NCBI GenBank assembly: GCA_020796225.1
Contig: CM036768.1
Location: 41,614,789 to 41,678,788, forward strand
DNA: 64,000 nucleotides
Source of the DNA: Arion vulgaris
Lineage: Eukaryota; Mollusca; Gastropoda; Stylommatophora; Arionidae
Direction: 5' to 3'
Shown: one piece after another, positions 34,056-44,224 of the stretch
Numbering within the stretch: position 1 is the stretch's first letter
How the letters are laid out: the number at the start of each line of letters is the position of its first letter
Program-made: the position numbers and the translations under genes
The notes under the pieces: generated by a model
The model's database searches: none
What the model was told of the DNA's origin: nothing
Seen by the model: only the letters and a program-made list of their open reading frames with translations

Positions 34056-36440
34056 TTACTTACTTTCTCAATCTCAACGTAGATTCTCCTTTTCATTTTA
34101 TTGTTAAAAGGAATCAGCATTTTATGTCATAGGGACAATGATGCTTAGATTGTGACGTCAGTTCAATGTTTCCCGTTGGCTATTCATATTCGAAGTACTT
34201 GGCCTCCTATAAGGTAGAGGAAACAAAGGGTTTTTTCTGCTATGAATACATTACACACTTAAATAAATTGCAAGAAACACAACTACCTCACATTCTGCTT
34301 TTTTTCTACATTAAAAACACTAACATTTCCACTAGTGAATATGAACACTGTCAACAAGTATGGTTAGATAATAAAATGACCAAGCTAAGAGATTTTCTTA
34401 TTTGGTCAATAATAAGATGAGTCCCTTTTTTAGCTGCTTTAGAAAAAAAGGGTTTGTTTTTATGCTCATCTAAAGATTGATATGTTTAAAGATGCCATAT
34501 CGTTCCTGGAATTACATTAAAATATTTATTTAAAACTCTTTGATAAAGACGTAGCTTTTTCCTTGTGTTCCAAACGGGGCAAGATCTGCATAAGACACTT
34601 AGAGCTAATATTGTGGTTGGTTATTCTATTATATTTCATAGATATCATGAAAAAGGAAAAAATTGTATTAGGGTAATAAGTTGGGCCCCGGGTATCAAAG
34701 GTTACGATGCCAATGCTTTATATCTATGGGCCTTGATGCAGAAAATGCCGACAGACTTTGCAGTTACCAGACAACCTGAGGATGGCTTCAGACCACACCG
34801 CTAATTATTACATCATCCGTTGTCGGGGAAAGGTTAACTTGGGTGGCCCACTTACATAGTATTGATTTAAAGACACAATTCAACGGAAGCGAGATGCGTT
34901 TGGGTTCAAGACATATTAGAGTAGATGGCTGGGATAAACAAAATCGAACCGTGTATCAGTTTCTCGGTTGTTTGTTTCATGGACATCCAATCTGTCCACT
35001 CACTCAGGTAGAGATATTAACCCCAAAAAATAACAAACTTAGCTGACCTGTATAAAAATACAGTAGATATTCGCTAGTACTTGACTAATGAAGTTAAGGT
35101 TTCGTCATTGAAATGTGGGAATGTGGGAAAGGCAGATTCTGAAAAAAAAATGATCAATCAGTCAGAAATTTTCTGTTGGCTAGACGCCCAAAACGTTTCA
35201 AATGTAAGTACCCTATCACCGATTCAAAACTAGTTGCCGGTGTTTTAGATGAAACCCTATTTGGGTTGGTAGAGTGTGACATTCATGTCCCAGACAGTTT
35301 AAAAGAGTATTTTTTAGAGATGACTCCAATCTTTAAAAATATTGACGTCACAAGAGCTGATATAGGTGAATTTATGCTCGCCTATGCTGATGGACAAACT
35401 TTGTTTGGGTATGTCGAACTTTAATCGGTAGTTATCGAGGTGACAAAATTTTGCTAGCGACTCCGTTGTTAAAATGGTATCTCAAACATGGTTTAATTGT
35501 TAGTAAAATATATCGTGTGATTGAATACCAGCCCGTCTCTTGTTTCAAACAATTTGGCGATAGTGTATCAGATGCACGTCGCGCTGGGGATAGAGACATT
35601 GGGGCCTCCATAACCAGCGAGACCATGCAACTTTAGGGGAAAGCTGCCTATGGTAAGACCTTGACGAATAAGGCCATGCACTTAGACGTATCATACTGTC
35701 GGGGGACTGAGACAGGGGTCTTAATAAATAACCCCTGCTTAAACATATGACGGGAAATAGGTGAGGATATTTATGCGGTAGAAATGTTAAAAAAGAATAC
35801 TATTTGGGATCTTCCGTTACAGATAGGCTTTTTTGTTTATCAATACGCAAAATTACGAATGTTAGAGTTTTATTACGATTTTCTAGATAGGTTTGTAGAT
35901 CGTTCCGATTTCCAATTGTGTGAAAAAGGACACTGATAGCTTATACTTAGCCCTTAGCGCAGCGACATTAGTTGAGGTTGTTAAGCCCCACCTACGTAGT
36001 GAGTTTTATCAGGTCTACAATAACTGGTTTCCAGCAGAAACTTGTTTACAGCATCACTCAACCTTTATTAGTAGCCAGGGGGCCATTAGTTTGATTGCCC
36101 GAGTTGTCAGGCAAGACAATTATATGAGCTAAGAACTCCAGGCCTTTTCAAGTTAGAATATGAAGGATCTGGAATGGTCTCTTTGTGTAGTAAAACATAC
36201 CACTGTTTCGGGGACTACAATAAAACTAGCACCAAGGGTTTGACAAAACAATACAATATTTTAGACAAAAATATATTTTTAGATGTACCCCACTACACAA
36301 GAATCGCAGGGTGGAAAGAATGTTGGTTTTTAGAACACAAGCTGGGTCAATTTACACATATGAACAACACAGAAACTCTCTCTCATATTTTTATATCAAA
36401 CGACAACTACAATCAGATAATGTCACTACGATACCTCTAT
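32621..36440 (+). pseudogene. B-family (protein-primed type) DNA polymerase of the Polinton-like element
   Basis: Replicative polymerase of the element, about 1,250 codons long if intact. The N-terminal region lies in the loop: IAWGDRLDNLF near 32788-32820, then a Cys-rich finger (CPKCGK near 33508 with RHKKTC near 33550). The exonuclease motif with DIE is near 33690-33707 and the FNSGKYD-like second exonuclease region near 34012-34035. KGFFCYEYI (about 34229) and SIIFHRYHEKGK (about 34625-34660) precede palm motif A GYDANALYLW (34700-34729). A C/H-rich segment (FLGCLFHGHPIC, 34961-34998) follows, then motif B region (YGKTLTNK, about 35649-35672) and motif C DTDS (about 35929-35940). Broken by many stops and frameshifts. 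The start is approximate; 32400-32600 holds a 66-codon frame that may be an upstream part. Confidence 0.85.
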
Positions 36441-36841
36441 CTATATAATACAGTTTATATTAGAGTTACGCACAAAGTGTTATATATTTATATATCATTA
36501 CACTGCCCTATTGTATTTCCATATTTGCTGTATCTCATAACACCACTTATGCACATATATATATACTTGGTGAATCAATAAATTTATATATATGTCTAGC
36601 GTTGTGTTATATGTTATTATGTCAATACGTGTTATTGTCTGTATTATTATATTGCTATAATTTTTAAAGGGGGGCTAACTCTACCACACACGAAAAAAAA
36701 AAATTTTTTTTTCTCCCCCTTTCTATCTTATAAAATTATTGATCAATTTCACCCATTGAATTACTATATATCTTCATGATATATCGATTATTGGAGGCGC
36801 GGCGCCTCCAATGCGACCTGAAATTAACGAACTCCACTACT
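34056..36841. repeat. Right inverted arm of the palindromic element
   Basis: Inverted counterpart of 29648-32440. Its inner edge begins TTACTTACTTTCTC at 34056. The subterminal palindrome here is a perfect GGAGGCGCCGCGCCTCC when inverted (about 36795-36811). Next to it lies an A/T homopolymer run present in both arms (29777-29797 and about 36690-36712). Confidence 0.9.
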
Positions 36842-37530
36842 GCCGCTGTATGCAGACGTTAAGGTATTCATTAATAAAACTTTGAATGACGGTGACGTTA
36901 TGGTTTATACGGATGTATCGGTAGTTCCCAGAAAGTCCTTTTTTGGCCTTGTCTGCAAGCTTATACGGCAGAAGGGTCAAGGATTTAAAACATGGAGTAT
37001 GACAACAAATAGCATAACAATGGAAGTACTGGTGGTGACTAAGGCACTATTCTGGCTAGAGACAAAACACTACACTCATGCATGCATTCTTAGATATTCA
37101 TTGAGAATGATTCGAAAGGTGGTGGCTGGGTTGGTGCGCAAGCAATGATCTGAATCGCTACAAGCGTCAAAAATTTGCAGAATTACACTTATCTTCGTTC
37201 CGAGGCACGGCACATGGATGTCGTTTGCAATGAACGCAGACAGGCTGGCATGCTCTGCTACCATATCAGGTCGCCAACCAGCGGATAGAGCTGACATTCT
37301 GAAAGCTCTCATAGAGTGTGGACGCAAATAGGATTTACATTTAAACCTATCCACGTCAACATCTAGATTTCAGGAGCTGGGATTGAAGATTGTGGCTGCC
37401 AGAAAAGAAAACTACAATAGGTATTTGAGTAGGCTCATCAATCAAAATATAACTGGTACGATCAGTCGCTGGACGCTGTTGGAGATATTGTGAAGATATT
37501 GTGTCGACATGTCTGGCGGAGTAGAATGAA
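36842..37530 (+). pseudogene. LINE-A copy 1, part c (RNase H and C-terminus)
   Basis: Begins with the duplicated GCCGCT and continues the LINE in frame. The RNase H domain starts at VMVYTDVSVV (36898-36927; the usual YTDGS has Gly changed to Val), then a second acidic region ITMEVLVVTKALFWLE (37017-37064). A PRHGTWMSFAMNADRLA segment (about 37202-37245) corresponds to the NExAD motif. The C-terminal tail contains LINQNITGTISRWTLLEIL (37437-37493), the same tail as copies at 44500 and 62450. It ends shortly after and has stops. RNase H degrades the RNA strand of the retrotransposition intermediate; this copy is inactive. Confidence 0.85.
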
Positions 37531-37807
37531 GATGTTACAAACTGACACTGATGCTAAAACTTGTTTTTTTAACTCTCAGAGAGATTCATATTACATCTAC
37601 AGTTCATATATAATGTATTTAATTTTACTTTGCAGATCACGGTCAACATGAGCAATTTCCTTCAGAGTGTTCTTAAAGAAAAATATGAGACGTTTTACAT
37701 TGGCACGAGGCTTTTGGGACGCCAATACATGTATGTATATCGTTAGGTTTGTTTGTGTGTTAGCGTGTTTTTAATGTCAGTTGAAATACACAGTTTGAAA
37801 AATATGT

Positions 37808-37935
37808 TATTTGTACCAGACATTGAATATTGTACTAGACATTGAAGGTTGTACCAGCTATTGAAGATTGTACCAGACATTGATAATTGTACCAGACATT
37901 GAAGATTGTAACAGACATTTCATATTTACAATACA
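37808..37935. repeat. Short tandem repeat, unit about 21 bp (TTGTACCAGACATTGAAGA)
   Basis: About six imperfect copies of TTGTACCAGACATTGAAGA with variants GTACTAGACATT and GTACCAGCTATT. Non-coding. Confidence 0.9.
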
Positions 37936-37959
37936 GTGAAAATTGTCTGTTACTTCACC

Positions 37960-38600
37960 GTTCCCCCTAAGGAGGCAAATGTCCACAACCAAGACTTTCT
38001 ACATCCGCCTATCGAAGGTCATATTTTCGAGATCTCTCATCTCTCTCCCGATTTTCTTGCATTTCGTCCCCAACTCCCGTTTTCAGGTCTTCTTGGATCT
38101 TCCCGTACCTTTTTGACCTTGTGGGTTCCAGATCAGCGCCTGTTTGGTGATGCTGTCTAGTTGTTTCCTCAGTGTTGGTCATATTAATATCCACATTAAG
38201 TCCATTTTCTCTTGTTACATTTGCGTTATCCTGCTATATCTCAAAGTTCTCTATTCATCTCCCCCTTATGTCCCTTATCTCTTGTTCCATTTGCGTTATC
38301 TTGCTATATCTCAAAGTTCTCTATTCATCTCCCCCTTATGTCCCTTTTCTCTTGTTACATTTGCGTTATCTTACTATATCTCAAAGTTCTCTATTCATCT
38401 CCCCCTTATGTCCCTTATCTCTTGTTCCATTTGGCGCTATCTTGCTCTATCCCACAGCTCCCTGTTTGTGGTTCTGTCATAAAATGCAGATGGAGTGTCC
38501 TGGGTAGGCATCTAATGATGAATGTCTGCAACTTATTGGTGTTCACCTTAGTTGTTATCCATGTCTCTGTTCCATCTCGAAGGTTAGCTTTGTACATTTG
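37960..38600 (-). pseudogene. RTE/SR2-like LINE 3' fragment with internal minisatellite
   Basis: On the minus strand from 38600: GTETWITTKVNTNKLQTFI (about 38530-38588), the segment after RT that in such LINEs reads TETW..TK......FI, then a tandem array (38205-38450), then LDSITKQALIWNPQGQ (about 38095-38145), GRSKKT and KRELGTKCKKIGREM (about 38030-38085), ending near 37965 with LLRGNGE. This is the conserved C-terminus of an RTE-type ORF2. Only the last 200 or so codons are present, with stops. Confidence 0.8.
38205..38452 (-). repeat. Minisatellite, unit about 65-70 bp, inside LINE coding sequence
   Basis: Three and a half copies of a unit containing TATCTCAAAGTTCTCTATTC then ATCTCCCCCTTATGTCCCTT. 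On the minus strand a unit reads EQEIRDIRGR in one frame, which fits the LINE segment expected between LWDR and the WIGHTLRK region. The array therefore lies within, and derives from, ORF2. Confidence 0.85.
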
Positions 38601-38619
38601 ATTTAAATATCATTATCTT

Positions 38620-38935
38620 TAAAACGAGTTTTTAAAATACTGAGAACGTGCATTTTCCCAGTGGCTACTTATGGTTATGAATCATGGACCATTACACAAA
38701 CAACAAGAACAAACATCCAATCCTTCGAAACGAAATGCTACAGAAAGATTCTATGAATACCATGGACAGAAAAAAGGAAGAACACTGATGTCCTGAAAGA
38801 AGTGAATGTTAAAGACAATTGGTTGATAAACAACATTCTATACAGAAAAATTAGATACTTTAGTCACATCAAGTGTCACGATGGCCTGGAGAAACAAATA
38901 TTAGAAGGCAATGTCACAGGACGCTTTGTAACTCT
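38620..38935 (+). pseudogene. RTE/BovB-like LINE 3' fragment
   Basis: Close in sequence to the LINE at 55146-57412, inverted: the stretch from GTGGCTACTTATGGTTATGA through CAATCCTTCGAAACGAAATG corresponds to ATYGCDSW and QSFETKCYRKIL of that copy, and CACGATGGCCTGGAGA to HDGLE. The frame is broken. It ends around 38935 without the final residues. Confidence 0.8.
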
Positions 38936-39314
38936 CTCAATTGTTACAAATATGACAACTTAGTGATTCATTGATAAGAAGTTTATTGATACAGGGAGAA
39001 ATATGGACTCTAACTGAAATGGGTCTATTGATTGGTACAAACATTTCTTCATAACTCATTGACCGAAATGATCAGAAGAACTCCTTCTCAAAAGGCAAAT
39101 AAAGGAAGGAAAAAAAACTTCTTTCAAAATACTTATATACACATGATAAAGAGAAACATAAATCTATCTAGTTTCAATACTGCCTTCCATTTTCTTGTCT
39201 ATCTCTAGCTATCTCACAAGGAGTACACAATTTCTTGTAAACAATATGCAAGTACACACAAATATCAATGGCAGTTCTTTACATTATCTTATTGTTAGTA
39301 AATAGTCTTGTGCT

Positions 39315-39346
<32 letters not shown>

Positions 39347-39891
39347 ACTTTCTGCCAAAGTTCTCATCACTGATTAATTCATCTGCACAACTATATCTGG
39401 GTCTTATAGGTTGGATGTAGTTAAGACTGGTCTAGGCAATCATTTGTATAATTCTCATGGCGACCATGGCGTAAAATTTGGTTGATGGAAGTTATATAAT
39501 CTATGGAATAAATTCTCGAGATTTTAATCGAATTAATCGTTAGTTCCTTCTGTTTGTCTGAATAACTTCACCTTGGCTACTGTAGTGGGTCTCGACAAAG
39601 TGGGTTCAGACTTCACTCTACTCTCCGGAATCCTGATCTGGAAATGCTTCACTCTGCTAAAGAATCCCTCAGTGGAGTGGTTACACAATACCACTTTCTT
39701 GTCGTATAGGTGTCGACGCTGATGGACTAATATATGTCAATAAGAAGAAGGAAATGAAACCAAACAACGATGATGGTGTGTTGGTTTCAACTCTCAAGAC
39801 GAGAGAATATGCACAGTTAATCTCCGTTCATTGTCTTCAGAACCCGGACTTGGTAAATGTCATGAACAACTATGAACCTTAGCTATCCTTC
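38936..39891. other. Unassigned interval with a (CT)n microsatellite
   Basis: No gene or named repeat is seen. A pure CT run lies at about 39316-39342. The interval ends at the TA target of the next mariner-like element. Confidence 0.5.
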
Positions 39892-39893
39892 TA

Positions 39894-42076
39894 TAGTCTG
39901 TCCATTAATTCGTGAGCACGTTTGAAATTGATTTTCTCGAAAACTACCTGTTGGATCTCAGTGATTTTTGCAAGCAGCCTTAGAATATCCATGACGCTAG
40001 AGAAATATTTTTTCCAAGAAAATTTGATGTAGTTTGAAATATTTCTTCTTCAGGTTATATTAAAATCAACATCACCGGATTGTACACAATAGTAACAGAT
40101 CTACGGTACACAGACGCGTTGTTCTAAAAATACATTATGGTAACATTGAAATATCGTGAGTAAACAACAATTTCACGGGAATTCCCGTGCACCTAACCCA
40201 GTCGACTTTGAAAGCGGAAAGCATATGACGTTATAATTGGGATACCGTTGTATAGTTATAGGTGTATCTCGCTATTTGTATGAAACTATTGTATCATATT
40301 TGTTGGCTTATCAAAACTGACATTGATATCACATTCATAATGAGTCTGAATTGCACATTTATAACAATGCAGAAGGTTACAGTTTTACTATACCAACACT
40401 TCCGTAGGGAATCTAAGAGAGGTCATCTATATTGCGATATTCATAACCCTGAGAAACGAACGCAACTGGCGCTTGGTCTGAATAGAGAATCCTTTTCCTG
40501 ATGGATTAAACAGGACACAAAGTGCACTAATGTCAAACAAGGAAGGAAAAGAACAATTGACGACTTTGACATAGATGTCATAAGACGGAGCTCTTGAAAA
40601 TGTTTGCGACAAATCAACTTGTTACTCTTAGGAAACTGAAATTAAAACTGCAATCAGATTGCAGCATAGACATTTCTAAAAGTACTCTATGGAAAATTGT
40701 AAGAGCCGCCGCTTCACCTTCAGAAAAACTATAGGCGGCAGGAATATTATTTGTGAAAACCACATTTAATTGCTGCGCGAAGTAAATACCTGAGGCAGAT
40801 CCGTGAGCGGCGGAGGCAAGGCTATGATATTGTATATTTGGACGAATCCTTGGTCAATGCTCACCACACCAATGCTAAAGAATGGCAATCAGTAGACGGT
40901 GAACAGAAAAGAAAATACCAAGCAGCAAAGGCCAGCGTATTATACTAACACATGCAGGAAGCAGTGAAGAAGGTCTTGTCCATGACGCTGGACTTATTTT
41001 CCAATCAAAAAGTACCGACGGTAGGGACTACCCCAAAGAAATGAATGGACATATTTTCAGGCACTGATGGAGAAAGATCTACTTCCAATTCTAAACAGAC
41101 CATCATGCTTGGTAATGGATAATGCATCCTATCACAACGCAGTATCAGCGGAAGACAAAGTACCAACTGCATCAAATACAAAAGATCAAATTAGGACCCT
41201 GCTTGCTAAGGAAAATGTCAGCTTCGATGATACATATTTGAAACCCGAGTTGTTGCACCTGGTGAGGATGACAAATAAGACAAAGGTGTTTCATATTGAC
41301 AAAATCATTGCGGAATACGGCCACACGTCTTTGCGACTACCTCCATATCATGCTCACCTCAATCCGATAGAGCTTGTCTGGGCTAAAGTAAAAGGGCAAG
41401 TTGCAGAACAGAACAGGACGTTTAAAATGTGTGATGTTGAAATTTGACACGTGAGTCCCTCTCAATGATAGACATGCAGTTCTGGAAGAAGTGTGTTGAA
41501 CATGTGCTCCGAGAGGAAGACGAGTACTGGCACCGAGATGGATTACAATTTGTCCAGCCAGTAACAATTATCAACCTCATGGAATCGTCAGGTTCGGGAT
41601 GATACAAGTCATATTTAGATTACAGACTGAGAAATAGCAACGTATACATTTCCATATCCAAATGCGTCTACCATCATACAATTTGTGGTGAAGTTAAGAC
41701 ACCCTGGGGTCTAATGGTGACCGAAGAGGAGGACTAACTGTTGCATATTGTATCCAAGTTCACGATTGCACATAAAGGGCAACACAATTACTTGACCTAT
41801 CAAGTTAATATGGAGATACACCTATGAATAGAATTGACATGGACAAATTCTAGGGATTACTGTAAAATCTAAAATTTGAGCCCCTGTATTTGCAATTGTC
41901 ATAAAAGATCAAAGGAAATCTCCGATGTGCAAAATTCGTAGCATCTATGGACTACTGGTTAGCTTTATTTTAGCGTCATGGATATTCTAAGGCTGCATGC
42001 AAAAATCACTGAGATCCAACAGGTAGTTTTCGAGAAAATCAATTTCAAACGTGCTCACGAATTAATGGACAGACTA
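39894..42076 (+). mobile_element. Mariner-like element 3 (Sailor-type), 2183 bp
   Basis: Termini TAGTCTGTCCATTAATTCGT at 39894 and inverted ending at 42076, flanked by TA (39892-39893 and 42077-42078). It is the same family as elements 1 and 2 and the least rearranged, and provides the unbroken reference for the 5' non-coding region of element 1. The subterminal region (about 200 bp at each end) is itself largely inverted-repeat, e.g. GATTTTCTCGAAAACTACCT on both sides. Confidence 0.93.
40368..41602 (+). pseudogene. Mariner-like transposase, copy 3 (DD83E spacing)
   Basis: From ATG 40368 (MQKVTVLLYQHFRRESKRG) to TGA 41600-41602. An N-terminal helix-turn-helix region is followed by the linker region (RSKYLRQIRERRRQGYDI near 40783-40830), the first Asp in IVYLDESLVN (about 40829-40858; Trp of DESW changed to Leu), the second Asp in LVMDNASYH (about 41110-41136) and Glu in NPIELVWAKVKG (about 41359-41395). 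An open segment, 41067-41447 (126 codons), covers the second Asp and Glu. Frame breaks occur near 40500, 40590, 40700, 40945 and 41444. Its start was chosen because the same ATG context (ACAATGCAGAAGG) is kept in copies 1 and 2. Confidence 0.88.
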
Positions 42077-42078
42077 TA

Positions 42079-42570
42079 GTAGAACATCTCTGTACGGTTT
42101 TTTAGTGACCTCTACTTCTTATTAATAGTTCTATCATTAGGTACGTTATTCAGTTGTCCTCTGTCCATACCTCAGCGATGTTCTTCGTGTTTTTATTCTT
42201 CCTATCTCTCATATATTATTTTCCTGGGTTCTTTGTTTCTTTGGGTTTCTTTTGTTTCTTTTGGGTTTCAACAGTCGTGCACTTTAGTACGCATTTGTGG
42301 AATCATTCTCCTTTATGTCGGACGGCATTCGTACTTGTTTATGTCTATGTAAGTTAAGACAAAGGTGGCATTGCGGCACAGATGCAGTCTTTTGAAGTTT
42401 TTGAGTCGAACCCACCAGGTGACCTTGTCACACCTGTCGCACATCTGTCTTTATTTCGAAGTCCTCTGTCTGTTTTCTTTCATGCAATACTCTACTCATT
42501 GTCTCCTCATATTTTTTTCTTTATTAGATTGGTTAACTTCTTGGAGATACAATAATACAGTAACAGTTTC
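42079..42570. other. Unassigned T-rich interval
   Basis: T-rich sequence (around 42181-42270) with no recognised gene. Open frames here run into the proline/leucine-coding minisatellite that follows and look spurious. Confidence 0.4.
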
Positions 42571-43185
42571 CCTGTTGGCTTTGCCTCTGCTGGGCTTTCC
42601 AGTTGCTTTGCACACTCGGGTGGCCCACACACCCTCTTGCCTGCCGCTCCTGACATGCCTGCCGCTGCCGTACCTGCCACTGCCGTGCCCACCGCTGCCG
42701 TGCCTGACACTGACGTGCCTGCCGTGCCTGGTTTTTCTGGCCGATTGTGGGCCCACCCTTGCATCGCTTGCATGCGTGTACGCTCTGTTCTGGTGCCTAA
42801 ATAACCATTTCCGTAAATGTCCACCTTGCTCACATTTGTCTGGGTTGCCCCCTGCCTGTGACTCATCCCAGTCCCCCACCCCTGTGATGGGGTCACGGGT
42901 TTAGTCCCCTTAGGGCCCACCCGTGCATCCCTCGCATGCGTGCACGCTCTGCCCTGGTGCCTACCTCACCATTTCCGTCAATTCCCACCGTGCTTACATT
43001 TGTCTGGGTTGTCCCGTCTGTGTCTCAACCGGTCCCCACCCTGTGATGGGGTTACGGTTTTCACCCACTGAGGGCCTATCGGTAATCGCTTGCATGCCTG
43101 CGCACTCTGCCCTTGTACCTCACCCTTTCCGTCAATTTCCGCCGTGCTCACATTTGCATAGGCCGTCCGTGTGGAACGGGGGAAG
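42571..43185. repeat. GC-rich region with a CCTGCCGCTGCCGT minisatellite and about 150-bp repeats
   Basis: From about 42638 to 42735 a C/G-rich unit (CTGCCGCTGCCGTAC-like) is repeated about seven times. Beyond it, CCATTTCCGTCAATTCCCAC followed by ACATTTGTCTGGGTTG recurs three times (about 42805, 42968, 43124) in a loose period of about 160 bp. Long frames on both strands (up to 179 codons) reflect the lack of stops in GC-rich repeats; no domain is recognised. Confidence 0.7.
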
Positions 43186-43570
43186 CTCAGCTTGACTCTC
43201 AGCATACTCATCGGCTCCAGAGAAAGGGCTCAGAGAGAACATGTGCGGGCTCCGAATTTCGCCCTCCTGGGTCGACGTCTTTTGATCGGCCTATGTGGAC
43301 CCACGTGCAGTTCAACCCGACTCACATCATACTCATCGGTTCAAGAGAGAGGGCTCAAGAGAGAGCATGTACGGCTCCGAATTTCGCCCTGCGTGGGTCA
43401 AGTCTCCTCGATGACTTATAATCGTGTCCCCACCTCTGAGATACAGACCCGAGTTTCGGCTATGTGGTCCCTCATGCAGTTCAACTCGACTCCCAGCATA
43501 CTCATCGGCTCAAAAGAGAGGGCTCAAGAGTGAGCATGCTCGGTCTCCGAGTTTCGCCCCACATGGTTCC
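43186..43570. repeat. Three imperfect repeats (CATACTCATCGGCTC ... GAATTTCGCCC)
   Basis: Three units of about 125-170 bp, each with CAGCATACTCATCGGCTC, a GAGAGGGCTCA run and TCCGAATTTCGCCC (starts near 43195, 43320 and 43490). GC-rich and non-coding by appearance. They lie between the previous repeats and a diverged relative of the 1.3-kb block. Confidence 0.7.
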
Positions 43571-43689
43571 AAGTTTATCCATCCAGCTTTTCCCATCGGC
43601 CGGGAGAGGCGAGCATTAATAGCCACTCTGAAAGTTCTCTCGTCCGTGTTGCGAGCGGATCCCATCTAGCGTGACTACCTATGCATCTC

Positions 43690-43860
43690 TACTTGCCCCA
43701 GAGTAGCTCTCCCACGACACCTGCCCTCTTAGCCAGACCGAAACTGCCGTCTGTTACCAGGGTCACCTCGTGGAGATGAGGACAGGGGATTAGTGTCAGC
43801 TCACTAATCTGGCACGCCGTTGTTTCCTTGCGCCTTTGACATCAACAGATTGTTCAAAGT
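43690..43860 (-). mobile_element. Diverged 5' end of the GC-rich 1.3-kb block family
   Basis: TCTTAGCCAGACCG, AGGGTCACCTCGTGGAG and GCGCCTTTGAC occur in the same order as at the right ends of blocks 1-3 (compare 10085-10210), with different sequence between. So the block family has a fifth, distant member, of which only the first 170 or so bases (minus-strand 5' end) can be matched. The GC-rich repeats to its left may be its own body. Confidence 0.65.
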
Positions 43861-43902
43861 GACGCCCGTGTGATTGCTGGGGCAGAATTCGGGGTAAAAA
43901 TA

Positions 43903-43955
43903 GAACCACTACTACTTACCATTTGCTGGTTACAGCAAAAGTAGTGGTTTGGCGT
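43903..43955. other. Small hairpin (AACCACTACTA / AGTAGTGGTT)
   Basis: ACCACTACTACTT (from about 43906) can pair with AAAGTAGTGGT (ending about 43951) across a loop holding a second small inverted pair (CCATTTGCTGG). No function is known. Confidence 0.5.
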
Positions 43956-44224
43956 GCGTCTAGCTACCCCACCCTGTAAACAGACTTAGCTTTAAACAAC
44001 CACGGCCAAGCGCATGAGAGCTTGCATGGTCTTAGTTGTATGCCTTCTAGGAGGTGAAATTGGTAAAGAAGAAGATGATATTGCCTTGTTAAGTAAAAAC
44101 CACCAAGTTATGCAAAGAAAAACTATCAACTTGTTATCTATATCATCAAAAGTTCGACTGCAGATACGCAATGAAAAGATAAATATAATGAATACACGTA
44201 AGACAAGTAATGCAGATATCACAC

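Larger units (their letters stand above)
29648..36841. mobile_element. Polinton/Maverick-like element, 7194 bp, palindromic, PolB only
   Basis: The left end is AGTAGTGGAGTTAGTTAATT; the right end, inverted, is AGTAGTGGAGTTCGTTAATT. GCCGCT flanks both sides (29642-29647 and 36842-36847). Termini starting 5'-AG and a 6-bp target duplication are known Polinton hallmarks. Removal of the element and one GCCGCT restores the LINE-A reading frame. The two inverted arms are 2793 bp (29648-32440) and 2786 bp (34056-36841), with a unique loop of 1615 bp (32441-34055). The only gene seen is a B-family DNA polymerase; integrase, capsid, ATPase and protease genes are absent. Whether it came from an autonomous Polinton, an adintovirus-like virus or a distinct lineage is not resolvable here. 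Confidence 0.85.

Noticed and set aside
29648..36841. LTR retrotransposon or fold-back element of unknown type
   Set aside because: There is no RT, integrase or LTR structure, and the termini, 6-bp duplication and PolB gene fit a Polinton-type element better.
42365..42904. 179-codon open frame rich in Pro, Leu and Cys
   Set aside because: Its longest part is translated GC-rich minisatellite; an overlapping minus frame is equally long.
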